A DNA stretch of 64,000 nucleotides, taken from NCBI GenBank assembly GCA_029560585.1, contig JAKQKQ010000259.1:93441-157440 (forward strand), given 5' to 3'. Positions 45,973-54,430 of the stretch are shown in pieces; the first letter of the stretch is position 1, and every line of letters starts with the position of its first letter. This DNA comes from Verrucomicrobiota bacterium (GTDB lineage Bacteria > Verrucomicrobiota > Verrucomicrobiia > JADLBR01). Both the position numbers and the translations under genes were made by a program. The notes under the pieces are model-generated. The model ran no database searches and had not been told where the DNA came from. It was given only the letters and a program-made list of their open reading frames with translations.

Positions 45973-48900
45973 ATGAAGAAAGCGGCGTGGCTGGTGTGGA
46001 TGGCGGTGGCGTCTGTTTCCGGATGGGCGTTTGATGGGCACAAAGCGACGGAGGGTCCACTGACGGTGGAGATTGCTCCGGTGGAAGGGCCGACTCCCAT
46101 TGGGCAACCGATCGGGGTGGGGGTGGAGTTGCGCAATGCGGGCGTCGAGGCGCTGCGGGCGGACGTGGAGCTTCTTGGCTTGGCGGACGACTGGCGGATC
46201 GCGGGTCCCCGCGCGCTGCGCGCGGAGGTACCGGCCGGGGGGACCGGGCGCCTGGACTTTCGCATCGTGGCTGGGGAGAGGACCTGCGCGGCGCTCTATC
46301 CGGTGCGCGCGCGCGTGCGGTTTTGTGGGGGCGACTCGGTTCGGGTGGTGGACGTTGTTCGCGTGTTTGAGGCGGAGCCCGTGCGGGGGGAGATTGCCGC
46401 CGCGGGGGGGGCGGACCTGGGGGTGATCGAGGCGATTCGGCATGGCGCGTTGCGATTGGAAAAGCAGCATCAGTTTCGGGTGGGGTGGAACTATTTTGGA
46501 CAACCTGCCCGATACGAGGCGGTCGGCTGGCAGGGGCAGGTGGCGGAATCGAAGGCGAGTTTCGGGAAATCGGAAACGGTCCGCGGGGACCGTCGGCTTG
46601 CGCTGTCGATGCATCCGCCTTACCACGGCGGCAAGGGCGTGGTATTTGCGGAGTACAGGGTGCATCTGCCGAAGGAATCGCCGATCGCGCTGGTGTTTGG
46701 AAACGCGATCCGCGACACGGGACCCAAAGAGCCGCCGAGCGATGGCGTGACGTTTCGAGTCTGGGCTGACGAAGGTTCCGGGAGGAAAAAGCTGTTCGAT
46801 CGGCACACCGACAGCAAGGTTTGGGTGGACGGACAAGCGGATCTGACGGCTTATGCCGGGAAGGTGGTGACCATCGCGCTGGAATGTGACCCTGGGCCAA
46901 AGCAGAACACGACGTGCGATTCGGCGTTCTGGGGGGAACCGGCGGTCGTGGCCGGGCCGGGCCCAGAGATCGCGGACGAGGGGCGGCTAGACCTCGCGAG
47001 GAGCATCGCGCTCGCATCGTTGGGGGCGCGACGGGATGGCAAAGGTGTTTGGTTTTTTGACTTGGGCGGGGGGCATGAGGCATCGGTGGCGCTGGGTCCG
47101 AACGGGCTGGCGGATGGCGCGCTAGCGTTTTCGGTGGGCGGGCGGGCCGTGGTGTATCGGGGGATGCGTCTCGACGTGCTGGGGGAGCGCCTGGGCGCGT
47201 GGCCGAGCGGGGCGATGGTCCGGTCCGTGGATGCATCGAGGGATTTGTTTGGGCGGCTCCGGATCCGGCACCGGCTGCTGGTGAATGGCGAGGAGGCGGT
47301 GCTGGCGGCGTCCGCCTGGCGGGATGGACCCTGTCTCAGGTTGCGTGTCGAGTGCCCATCCCGGCTGACGACCGTGACGCCGGGCCCCGCGGTGGACCAG
47401 GGGACGAGGCGCGTCTATTTTGGCCATGGGTATTGTGTCGACAGGCCGGAGGCATTTCGTGTCAGCGGGGGCGGTCATGGGCTGGCGACCAGCCACGTGG
47501 GTTTTGAATTCGAGAATGGCGTATCGCTGCTGGTGGCGTGCGACAACCCGCCGCATGCGATCGCATTCGATCCGGCCGCCAAGACCTGCGCGCTAGAGAC
47601 GCACATGGACGTCACCTATGCTTTCGTGCCGGGTGGGGCGGGACCGATGGATTGCGCGATCAGGTATCGGCCTCACTTCGACAAACGTGCAGCGTCGGCG
47701 GTATCGCGCAAGGCGGGGCGGTTCGTGTTTGACATCTGGGGCGGGAAGTATCCGGAGATCGGCGACTATGCGGAGCGCGTTTTCGCCTATGGGGCGACCG
47801 ATTCAATGCTGCTAATCCACAACTGGCAGCGCTGGGGTTATGACTATCGACTCCCAGACATCTATCCTCCGAACCCGAAGTATGGGAATCTGGAAGACAT
47901 GCGCCGCGTGGGGCAGATTTGCCGGGCGGCGGACGTGCCGTGGGGCCTCCACGACAACTATATCGATTTCTATCCGGATGCGGAGGGCTACGACTATGGA
48001 AACATCTGTTTCAATGAGACTGGGCGGCCGGTGAAGGCGTGGATCAACGATGGGCGGGACGCACAGAGCTACCGGTGGCGACCCGATCGTTTCGAGCCAT
48101 TCCTGCGGCGGAATCTTGATCTGATGCGGCAGGGGGTGGCCCCGACGGCCTCGTTCGTGGATGTGTTCACGTCTGCGGGATGTTTTGATTTCTATGATCG
48201 CGAGGGGTACTTCCATTCGTTTCTCGAGACGCGGGCGCACTGGGGGGGCGCCTTTGCGACGATCCGGAATGCGTTCTTTGGGGGGCCGACGTGTTCGGAG
48301 GCGGGTCACGACCAACTCATCGGGTGGATCGACGGCGCGGATTGCCAGCACCTGGAACTCTCGCTGGTGCCCGCCCAACATACCATCCGGGTGGGCTGCG
48401 GGGACTGGGAGCGCGTGCCTTGGGCGGACGCCGTGTATCACACGAAGTTCATCTTGCACGGCGCGGGTTACTCCGTCCGGTACCAGAACGTTCGCTCGCG
48501 GCGCGACCACGGCATAGAGAGCGACGACTATCTTGGCACGGAGATGCTCACGGGGCATGCCCTGATGACCGACTGGGGGGCGGGCGTGCGGGGCGCGGTG
48601 AGGAAGTACTGGCTTGCCCAGGACTTCATCCGTTCGATGGCCGGGGATGAGATCGCGGGCATGGATTTTGAGAGGGGAAATATCCATCGGTTGACGGTCC
48701 GGTGGCAATCGGGCGCGACGGTCCGGGTGAATCGCTCGGCCCATGACTGGGCCGTGGATGGCAGGGTGTTGCCGCGGTACGGTTTCTTCGCGCGCAATGG
48801 CGGGATCGAGGCGACGGTTGAGCGGGTGGGGAACGTGATCGTGGAGCGGTCTCGGGCGCCTGGCCACTGGTATGTCAACGGCAGGGCGAATGACCCGAGT

Positions 48901-49635
48901 CCGCCGCTGCCCGTGCGGCCTTCCGCCGATAGGCTGGAGGATCTCGGTGGCGGAAGATTCCGGCTCAGCGTGGACTGGGAGTTGACGGGCGAGGTGGGGA
49001 GGGATTTGAACGTCTTCGTGCACGTGCGCAAGCCGGTGGTCAATCGGCTGGCCCGGAATGAAGTGACGGTCTCCTATCGCCCTGCCGCTGGCACGAGCAA
49101 ATGGCAGGGCAAGGTCACGACGGGGGCGGATCGGGACATGGTGATTCCCCCGGAGTTTCCCGATGGCGAGTACGACATCTTGGTTGGTCTTTTCGACCCG
49201 AAAGGCGGCAGGCGCTATTCGCTTCAGGGCGAGGAACGCGATGACCGGCGATATCGGATTGGGGCGCTGATCGTGGAGAAGCAGGGTGGATCGATTGGCA
49301 AGTTGAGGCTGGAGCCGACCGCGTTTGTTCCAGAGGAGTACCGGTTCAACGTGGGGGGCGGGGCGGTGGATTTCGGCGAGGCGGTGACATCGGGCGCCAT
49401 CCGCTGCGAGGTGACGGGTCGCGGCAAGGGGAGGGAACTGGCGTTGATCCCGTTGCCCGACGAACCGTCGTGCCGCGTCGGGATTCGGCCGGCTCGACTG
49501 GGATTCGGCGCGGTGACCACCATCGAAGCGGTTGACTCATCGGGCAAGGCGATGCGCGAGGTGCCGTTGTCGATTGAGAGTGGAGTGGTCTACTTCGAGA
49601 CCCGCGCGGGGGATTTCGGTTATCGCCTGAGGTGA
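45973..49635 (+). CDS. Large secreted GH101-like glycoside hydrolase candidate (1220 aa)
   Basis: The ATG at 45973 begins a signal peptide (MKKAAWLVWMAVASVSGWAF); the frame opens slightly earlier. The N-terminal part has an immunoglobulin-like NEW3-type domain (TPIGQPIGVGVELRNAG), then a beta-sandwich (residues 150-330). A galactose-mutarotase-like region follows. The central TIM barrel (about 580-880) includes LIHNWQRWGYDYRLPDIYPP, TASFVDVFTSAGCF with Asp730, and TCSEAGHDQLIGWIDG with Glu776. This order and spacing resemble the nucleophile and acid/base of GH101 endo-alpha-N-acetylgalactosaminidases and their DUF5696 relatives. Two C-terminal beta domains end the protein. It lies 24 bp after nnr. 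Confidence 0.7.
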   Translation: MKKAAWLVWMAVASVSGWAFDGHKATEGPLTVEIAPVEGPTPIGQPIGVGVELRNAGVEALRADVELLGLADDWRIAGPRALRAEVPAGGTGRLDFRIVAGERTCAALYPVRARVRFCGGDSVRVVDVVRVFEAEPVRGEIAAAGGADLGVIEAIRHGALRLEKQHQFRVGWNYFGQPARYEAVGWQGQVAESKASFGKSETVRGDRRLALSMHPPYHGGKGVVFAEYRVHLPKESPIALVFGNAIRDTGPKEPPSDGVTFRVWADEGSGRKKLFDRHTDSKVWVDGQADLTAYAGKVVTIALECDPGPKQNTTCDSAFWGEPAVVAGPGPEIADEGRLDLARSIALASLGARRDGKGVWFFDLGGGHEASVALGPNGLADGALAFSVGGRAVVYRGMRLDVLGERLGAWPSGAMVRSVDASRDLFGRLRIRHRLLVNGEEAVLAASAWRDGPCLRLRVECPSRLTTVTPGPAVDQGTRRVYFGHGYCVDRPEAFRVSGGGHGLATSHVGFEFENGVSLLVACDNPPHAIAFDPAAKTCALETHMDVTYAFVPGGAGPMDCAIRYRPHFDKRAASAVSRKAGRFVFDIWGGKYPEIGDYAERVFAYGATDSMLLIHNWQRWGYDYRLPDIYPPNPKYGNLEDMRRVGQICRAADVPWGLHDNYIDFYPDAEGYDYGNICFNETGRPVKAWINDGRDAQSYRWRPDRFEPFLRRNLDLMRQGVAPTASFVDVFTSAGCFDFYDREGYFHSFLETRAHWGGAFATIRNAFFGGPTCSEAGHDQLIGWIDGADCQHLELSLVPAQHTIRVGCGDWERVPWADAVYHTKFILHGAGYSVRYQNVRSRRDHGIESDDYLGTEMLTGHALMTDWGAGVRGAVRKYWLAQDFIRSMAGDEIAGMDFERGNIHRLTVRWQSGATVRVNRSAHDWAVDGRVLPRYGFFARNGGIEATVERVGNVIVERSRAPGHWYVNGRANDPSPPLPVRPSADRLEDLGGGRFRLSVDWELTGEVGRDLNVFVHVRKPVVNRLARNEVTVSYRPAAGTSKWQGKVTTGADRDMVIPPEFPDGEYDILVGLFDPKGGRRYSLQGEERDDRRYRIGALIVEKQGGSIGKLRLEPTAFVPEEYRFNVGGGAVDFGEAVTSGAIRCEVTGRGKGRELALIPLPDEPSCRVGIRPARLGFGAVTTIEAVDSSGKAMREVPLSIESGVVYFETRAGDFGYRLR

Positions 49636-49691
49636 AGTCCGGTGGGTGGGGATCGCTGCCGGACGTCATCGGCCCCTACGGGAATTGGCCG

Positions 49692-50753
49692 TCAGAATCG
49701 ACCGCCAATCGAGAACGAAACCGCGCCGCTGCCTTGGCCCCAATCGTCTGATTGGGGGGAATCGCGGAGGCCCATGTCGAAGTCTACGCGGGCCGTGATG
49801 TCCTTGCCTAGAGAGAGAGATGGCGAGAGACGCAGGTGGAGGTCACGGTCTGGGGCGGAGTCGTAGACATTTTCGGTGCGGGCGGCCTCATTGCGCGTCT
49901 CGCCATATTCTGTTGCGAGGGCCAGGCCAAAATCCTGAGCGGGGCGGAGCTGAATACCGGATGTGATTCTCTGTCGTTCAGTGAGTTGGGAGGCGGACTG
50001 GGAGTTCTCGAACTGGGAACCGATGGCCCAGGTGGTGCCGGGTGCGATTTCCCATGACAGGCCCCCTGCCAGGCGGCCGGCGTCGGTCATCTCGGGGGCA
50101 CCGAGTGTTGTGGTTTCTGCCTGGCTCACCTCGGGCGCGAGAGTCAGTCGGACTTTGGTACCTGGCAAACGCTGGTTGAGGCTGAGGCCGACGGTTTGGG
50201 TATCGGTCTTGGGGCCGGCATACAGGATGCGATCTTCCGTGAGCAGGCGGAGTTCGATGCGGGAGTCAGTGTGGGGCGTGGAGCCGAAGGTCACGGAGTG
50301 GGTGAATGCCTCGGACGGGACGGTTCCGGATGATTGGACTTGCTGTTGTATCCGTCCCCCGAGCGTGACATCGAAGGCGCCGATCGGCCGGTACGTGAGA
50401 CTGGTTCCAGAAAAGTGGGTTAAGGCGGGGGCCTCGTTCGTGGCGAGGCCGAAATTGACTGGCGAATGCATCGTAACGAACTCGATGCCGTTCTGCTGAT
50501 CGATGTGCGCCATGTCGCTGAGGTCGAGGCGAAGGTTTGCCCGCAAGTCGCGGGCCGGGTCGGTTTCGTACGGCGATAGCGATAATGGGCCGGAGGCTGG
50601 CAAGGGTGTCGGGTTTTTTGTGATTGAATCCATCGTGAGGGTCATGGCCTCTGACTTCCATAGGGAGAGGGGTGGCTGGGGCGCGGTCTGGGCGGGGGCG
50701 ACCGAGGGCGCCGCGGCGCCGAATGCCAGCAACACGAATCGAAACTTGCGCAC
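49692..50753 (-). CDS. Outer-membrane beta-barrel candidate
   Basis: 353 residues from a GTG at 50753, which begins a signal peptide (FRFVLLAFGAAAPSVAPAQ); the longer frame to 50810 adds residues before it. The mature protein is a run of about 14-16 amphipathic strands alternating with polar turns, for example SLTYRPIGAFDVTLGGRIQQ, KVRLTLAPEVSQAETTT and DITARVDFDMGLRDS. The last residue is Phe in AVSFSIGGRF, the usual C-terminal signature for outer-membrane insertion. The cargo is unknown. It supports a Gram-negative envelope. It is divergent from the ftsB gene. Confidence 0.72.
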   Translation of the reverse strand: MRKFRFVLLAFGAAAPSVAPAQTAPQPPLSLWKSEAMTLTMDSITKNPTPLPASGPLSLSPYETDPARDLRANLRLDLSDMAHIDQQNGIEFVTMHSPVNFGLATNEAPALTHFSGTSLTYRPIGAFDVTLGGRIQQQVQSSGTVPSEAFTHSVTFGSTPHTDSRIELRLLTEDRILYAGPKTDTQTVGLSLNQRLPGTKVRLTLAPEVSQAETTTLGAPEMTDAGRLAGGLSWEIAPGTTWAIGSQFENSQSASQLTERQRITSGIQLRPAQDFGLALATEYGETRNEAARTENVYDSAPDRDLHLRLSPSLSLGKDITARVDFDMGLRDSPQSDDWGQGSGAVSFSIGGRF

Positions 50754-50857
50754 GCCGCACTGTAGCACCGCGCCGGGGCCAGACAACGCTGTCGGAAACC
50801 GGAACTGCATTTGGCAAAATGACTTGCGCGATGGGCGCGGAGAGAGTATAAAAGACT

Positions 50858-51253
50858 ATGCGGGTCAACCCCGAGCTATTGACCATTGATTCTGCGCCGA
50901 TGGTCCGAAGGCGGCAGCAGCCTTCGCTTTGGGGGTCGTTGATCCGGATCGTCAAAGTGACGCTGGTATTGGTGGTGGCGGCCGTTATCTACTGTCTGCT
51001 GAGTCCCACGTTTGCGAGCAAGCAGGAGTTGATGCGGGAGCGCGGGGAATTGGATCAGCGCATCGCCAAGGGCGAGAAGGAGAGCGCGGATCTGGATGCG
51101 GAATTGGCCTCGCTCCAGAATGATCCTGACCACTTGGCCAGGTTTGCCCGTGATCGCCTCAATGTCGCGCGCCCCGGCGAGACCGTCTTTCGGTTTGAGG
51201 CCTACAAGCCCGGGGGTAGCGATACTCCCCCGGCGACGCCCAGCGGGCGCTGA
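50858..51253 (+). CDS. ftsB: Septum formation initiator family protein (FtsB/DivIC)
   Basis: 131 residues. A short basic cytoplasmic tail precedes one membrane span (IVKVTLVLVVAAVIYCLLS), then a coiled coil (KQELMRERGELDQRIAKGEK to ELASLQND), and the family's hallmark C-terminal box DPDHLARFARDRLNVARPGETVF. This is the topology of FtsB/DivIC in the divisome. The C-terminal tail is proline-rich. The gene is single here, not next to eno as in many other bacteria. Confidence 0.88.
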   Translation: MRVNPELLTIDSAPMVRRRQQPSLWGSLIRIVKVTLVLVVAAVIYCLLSPTFASKQELMRERGELDQRIAKGEKESADLDAELASLQNDPDHLARFARDRLNVARPGETVFRFEAYKPGGSDTPPATPSGR

Positions 51254-51264
51254 GAGATTAAGTT

Positions 51265-51669
51265 TCAGGCGACTGGCGCTGGGGCGGGGATGACGCTGAG
51301 GGGGTATCGGAGGCGCAGTTCATCGTCGAGGCGGACCTCGACGTGGTAGGCACCATGCTGGTCGAACTGGATGCCGCCGAAGAAGTGGACGTTGGTTGCG
51401 TGGGCGTCGAATCCGCCCAGTTGGAACGCGATCTGGTTCTGGCAGATGATGCGGTCCTCGTCGGGCGAGACGATGCGGGCCTCCTGATTGAAGCGGCCGG
51501 AGCCAGATGTCCAGCGGGTCCAGATGCACAGTTTGAGAACCCGCACGGGCAGTTTTGGGGCGATGATGGCATTGATGACGCCGACGAGGGTCTGGGCCCC
51601 GTTGATTTCCATGCGGACGTCCTCGCAGACGAGTGAGCCCTGGATATCTGGGGGGACGATCTCGGCCAT
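51265..51669 (-). CDS. DUF6941 family protein
   Basis: 134 residues beginning MAEIVPPDIQGSLVCEDVRM. The segments ALLVCEDVR-type start, GVINAIIAPKLPVRVLKLCI and the closing strand HVEVRLDDELRLRYPLSVIP match the DUF6941 family, small beta-sandwich proteins of unknown role frequent in Planctomycetes and related groups. No signal peptide or membrane segment is seen. It converges with ftsB (12 bp apart) and is divergent from the GDSL hydrolase gene. Confidence 0.7.
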   Translation of the reverse strand: MAEIVPPDIQGSLVCEDVRMEINGAQTLVGVINAIIAPKLPVRVLKLCIWTRWTSGSGRFNQEARIVSPDEDRIICQNQIAFQLGGFDAHATNVHFFGGIQFDQHGAYHVEVRLDDELRLRYPLSVIPAPAPVA

Positions 51670-51727
51670 GTGCGGGAAATTGCGCCATAAAACTTGCTTT
51701 CGCGCAACTCCGCGCTGAGATTATTTC

Positions 51728-52387
51728 ATGCTGCTCAAGCGCGATGATCATGTCTTGTTTCTGGGCGACAGTATCACAGATGGGGGCAGAGAGGACTCGG
51801 CGTCTGGCCTTGGGGCAGGTTACGTGTCGCTGATAGCGGGCCGCCTATTCATGGATTACCCCGAGATGGCCCTTTGCATCACCAACAAGGGGGTGGCCGG
51901 GAATCGGCTCACCGATCTTGTTGAGCGGATGGGGCCCGATGTCTTGGACGTGGATCCACCTCCGACCATCGTCTCGATCCTGATAGGCATCAGCGACGTG
52001 TGGGCGGTATTCGAGGATGGCCAGCAGGATGCCGAGGCGGTTCCGGTTGCTAAGTTTTACGAGGACTACACCAGGCTTTGCCAGAGGGTGGTGGAGAAGC
52101 TGAAGGCCCGGCTGGTGGTGCTGGAGCCATTCTGCCTGCCGGTTGAGCCGGTGACGGCCGAATGGCACGGCGAACTGGATCCGAAGATTCAGGCGGTCCG
52201 GCAGATCGCGACGGATTTTGGTGCGCCGCTAGTTCCGCTCGATGGGTTATTCACGGCGGCATGCAGCTACGCAGTGCCGGAGTACTGGACGGAGGATGGG
52301 GTTCATCCGACGCTGGCGGGACATCAGCTCATTGCCGATGCATGGCTGGATGCGGTGCGGCGGGCGAAGGGCCACAGGCGCGACTGA
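51728..52387 (+). CDS. SGNH/GDSL hydrolase
   Basis: 219 residues, cytoplasmic by sequence. The nucleophile block is VLFLGDSITDGG near residue 10, the oxyanion Gly block is NKGVAGNRLTDL, the Asn-equivalent block is VSILIGISDVW, where Gly-Ile-Ser replaces the usual GxND, and the catalytic Asp-His pair is YWTEDGVHPTLAGHQL. The family includes esterases, acetylxylan esterases and lipases. The changed block III (no Asn) is worth noting but is seen in some members. It is divergent from the DUF6941 gene by 58 bp. Confidence 0.87.
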   Translation: MLLKRDDHVLFLGDSITDGGREDSASGLGAGYVSLIAGRLFMDYPEMALCITNKGVAGNRLTDLVERMGPDVLDVDPPPTIVSILIGISDVWAVFEDGQQDAEAVPVAKFYEDYTRLCQRVVEKLKARLVVLEPFCLPVEPVTAEWHGELDPKIQAVRQIATDFGAPLVPLDGLFTAACSYAVPEYWTEDGVHPTLAGHQLIADAWLDAVRRAKGHRRD

Positions 52388-52413
52388 GTCCGCCGGGGGA
52401 ATCCACGAGGGCC

Positions 52414-52641
52414 TAGCCCGGATATTTCACAGCCTTGCGGGCTGTGAAATTCTGGGCTCTGGGAAAACCGCGCCATGAGAGCCATTTATTGGGAAAGGTC
52501 TGGCAAAGACTGGGATTTTTCGCGGTTGCAGAGTGTGTTTCGCGGACCGATGGCCCCAGACCCATCAAAGTCGCGCTCTTCGGAGCGCGGTTTTCCTTTG
52601 AGCCTGCATGTTTCACGCGGAAGCGTGAAATATGCAGGCTA
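52414..52641. repeat. 228-bp structured repeat element, copy 2
   Basis: Same length and same TAGCCCGG...GGCTA ends as the copy at 19068-19295. Left-end hairpin 52415-52458 (loop TTGCG, slightly imperfect) and right-end hairpin 52601-52640 (loop GGAA). The internal hairpin is at 52567-52594: AAAGTCGCGCTC, loop TTCG, GAGCGCGGTTTT. Also GGAAAACCGCGC (52462-52473) is the exact complement of GCGCGGTTTTCC (52585-52596), offering an alternative long-range stem. It lies between the GDSL gene and a small lipoprotein gene that point towards each other. Confidence 0.88.
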
Positions 52642-52689
52642 GGGGCCTGGCAACCGACGGTCGAGGGGAGAAGCTTGTGGCTCTTGGGA

Positions 52690-52860
52690 TCAGAACGTGG
52701 CGCCGCGCACTTTGATGGCCGTCCTGGCTTCGCCATGTTCCGTGGGCTCTGTTTCCCGGTAGATTGTTCCATCCTTGGTCACGTTACTGGTCTCTAGCGG
52801 GTTACCAGCACATCCGGCGAGCGCGTACCCTAGGAGCGCCATCATCATAAGTCTTTTCAC
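52690..52860 (-). CDS. Small lipoprotein (56 aa)
   Basis: Read from a GTG at 52860 as a short lipoprotein: a hydrophobic stretch (MMMALLGYALAGC) ends in the lipobox LAGC, with mature sequence CAGNPLETSNVTKDGTIYRE. The longer frame to 52938 would add an unlikely arginine-rich N-terminus. No Shine-Dalgarno sequence is visible at the GTG. Small lipoproteins like this are common and usually unassigned. The start is uncertain. Confidence 0.5.
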   Translation of the reverse strand: MKRLMMMALLGYALAGCAGNPLETSNVTKDGTIYRETEPTEHGEARTAIKVRGATF

Positions 52861-52947
52861 GGGTTGGAGCTTAGGTGGACGCCGTGGATTCGCAAGAGTG
52901 ATGCGCGCGAAATGCTTGGGCAGTCGGGCGCGCGGCACATGAGTCGC

Positions 52948-53658
52948 TCAATCGGATCGGAATTGGCGGAATGCGTCTCGCCGGGAGGGATCGAAGCGCA
53001 CGGTGCGTTTTGCCTCCCGGTAGCGCACGGTTTCCAGGTGCGGGCGGACGGCCCATGAGGGGGTCGGGAGATGGTAGGAATACTGGGATGATTGCAGCAT
53101 GGATGCCTCGGCGCCCGTCGGCTCAGGGGCGGGTGGTTGGGGAACGAGTGGGGCCTGGGCTGGCGCGGCCGAGCCCACGGCCACGGCCGGCGGCAGGATC
53201 GGTGGCAGGGTGGGCGGGGGATGGAAGACGGGGGCCGACGTGGTCGAATGCTGCGGGGCTGGCTGGAGGAGTGATGCCGGGCCGGTCTGGGTCGGCGGGT
53301 TCTGGCCGGGGACACGCGCGCGAATATCGACGCTGAGTTCGACTTCGCCAACGCGGACTTTGTCGCCTGGCTGCAGCGTGCCCTCGATCGCCGGGGAGCC
53401 ATTGATCGCGGTGCCATTCATCGAATTGAGGTCGCGGATCTCGATGCTATCGGGCATCACCTGTAACGAGCAATGCCGCCGCGAGATAGTGTAATGCGGG
53501 AGGTGGAGTTGGCAGTCGGGTTCGCGGCCGATGAGGCTGGTGCCTTGGGGAACCGAAATAATCCAGCCGCGCATGTCCGTGTTGAGAACGCGCAAAATGA
53601 CCTCTTGTTTTGAGGGGTCGAGCCAGCCGCGTCTGGGTTGCTGTGCCTCCGCGTCCAT
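52948..53658 (-). CDS. FHA domain protein with a proline-rich tail
   Basis: 236 residues from the ATG at 53658 (13 more if the ATG at 53697 is used). A complete FHA domain at residues 20-115 has TSLIGREPDCQLHLPHYTIS, SRRHCSLQV and DLNSMNGTAING, so the phosphothreonine-binding Arg, Ser, His and Asn are all kept. It is followed by a long proline/alanine-rich segment and an arginine-rich C-terminus (VRYREAKRTVRFDPSRRDAF). There is no membrane segment. It is one of three FHA-containing genes here, the others at 10604 and 62556. Confidence 0.85.
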   Translation of the reverse strand: MDAEAQQPRRGWLDPSKQEVILRVLNTDMRGWIISVPQGTSLIGREPDCQLHLPHYTISRRHCSLQVMPDSIEIRDLNSMNGTAINGSPAIEGTLQPGDKVRVGEVELSVDIRARVPGQNPPTQTGPASLLQPAPQHSTTSAPVFHPPPTLPPILPPAVAVGSAAPAQAPLVPQPPAPEPTGAEASMLQSSQYSYHLPTPSWAVRPHLETVRYREAKRTVRFDPSRRDAFRQFRSD

Positions 53659-53833
53659 TTTCGTATGCGCCCTCGTGCGAACGCCTTGGGAATACATTTA
53701 CCACATCGGAACGACGGACACAACGCTGGCGGCGCAAAACTTGGCGATTCCCCGGGGAGGGCGGGGGCCTTTTGGAGTGCCGGGGGCCGTGGGGACGGGC
53801 GCGCGGTGAGATCGCGAGTGAGACAAAAAGTCC

Positions 53834-53861
53834 TTGATAGTTTTCCGCGACGTGCTACACA
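53834..53861 (+). promoter_or_regulatory. Putative promoter of the RRM gene
   Basis: TTGATA (53834-53839) and, 16 bases on, TACACA (53856-53861) preceded by TG, an extended -10 form. It would give a transcript start near 53868 and a 5' leader of about 195 bases before the RRM gene. Match quality at the -10 is only moderate. Confidence 0.35.
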
Positions 53862-54064
53862 ACAGGTAGAAGGAAGGTTTCAATCGTCGAGAAGGAGTTT
53901 CGTATCGGGGGTGGCCCGTCGCGGCGTTAGCCCCCAGTTATCCAGCTTCCCCCCTATTCAGAATCTCGGTCGTGTATCACGGCCTAGCGACAAGATTGTG
54001 GGCGCCGCCGAACAAGATTGTTGAATGTTGAAGTGAACAGAGCGGCAGAGAAGTGAGTAGATAG
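53862..54064 (+). other. Long 5' leader of the RRM gene
   Basis: Roughly 200 bp with no convincing long gene. It holds two purine-rich Shine-Dalgarno-like tracts (AGAAGGAAGG and GAGAAGGAG, about 53867-53897), and the twin ACAAGATTGT sites near its end. A weak ribosome site (GAGAAGTGAG) precedes the ATG. Long leaders before glycine-rich RNA-binding proteins often mediate cold or autoregulation, so this stretch is a reasonable place to look for a switch. Confidence 0.4.
53990..54021. promoter_or_regulatory. Twin ACAAGATTGT palindromes 22 bp apart
   Basis: ACAAGATTGT occurs at 53990-53999 and again at 54012-54021, each with ACAA/TTGT inverted halves. Their 22-bp spacing is close to two helical turns, which would put both on one face of DNA. 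They lie in the leader of the RRM gene, upstream of its start codon. A protein-binding site in DNA, or a protein-binding site in RNA for the RRM protein, are both possible. Confidence 0.5.
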
Positions 54065-54427
54065 ATGGACATATATGTTGGAAATCTCTCGTTCGACACG
54101 GGAGAAGAGGAGTTGCGCGGCCTGTTCGCGCAGCATGGCGCAGTTGATCGCGTGCAAATCGTCATGGACAAGTTCACGGGGAGATCCCGTGGTTTCGCGT
54201 TCGTGTCGATGACCGACTTCAAGGAGGCGCAGGCTGCGATCAAGGCCCTCCACGGCACTGAGTTGGGCGGCCGTGCGCTGACGGTGAATCAGGCCCGTCC
54301 GAAAGAGGAGCGTAGGCCTTCGTTCGGCGGTGGCGGCGGCGGTGGTGGCGGCGGCGGTTTCGGGCACGGGCGCGGCGGCGGGCACGGGCGCGGCGGCGAC
54401 CGTCGTCGGGACCGGTTCGACGGCTAA
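54065..54427 (+). CDS. Glycine-rich RRM RNA-binding protein
   Basis: 120 residues. One RNA-recognition motif fills residues 1-80, with RNP2 as IYVGNL and RNP1 as RGFAFVSM; both aromatic positions that stack on RNA are kept. A glycine-rich and RGG/GRGG-type tail follows (GGGGG runs, then [16 protein letters not shown]). This architecture is that of the cyanobacterial Rbp and PVC-type cold-inducible RNA-binding proteins. It likely binds mRNA at low temperature. Structured sequence lies on both sides of the gene. Confidence 0.92.
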   Translation: MDIYVGNLSFDTGEEELRGLFAQHGAVDRVQIVMDKFTGRSRGFAFVSMTDFKEAQAAIKALHGTELGGRALTVNQARPKEERRPSFGGGGGGGGGGGFGHGRGGGHGRGGDRRRDRFDG

Positions 54428-54430
54428 CGG

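Noticed and set aside
53908..54024. Possible leader peptide frame upstream of the RRM gene.
   Set aside because: The GTG start lies too far from the purine-rich tract and the translation has no recognisable features; reported only as leader sequence.
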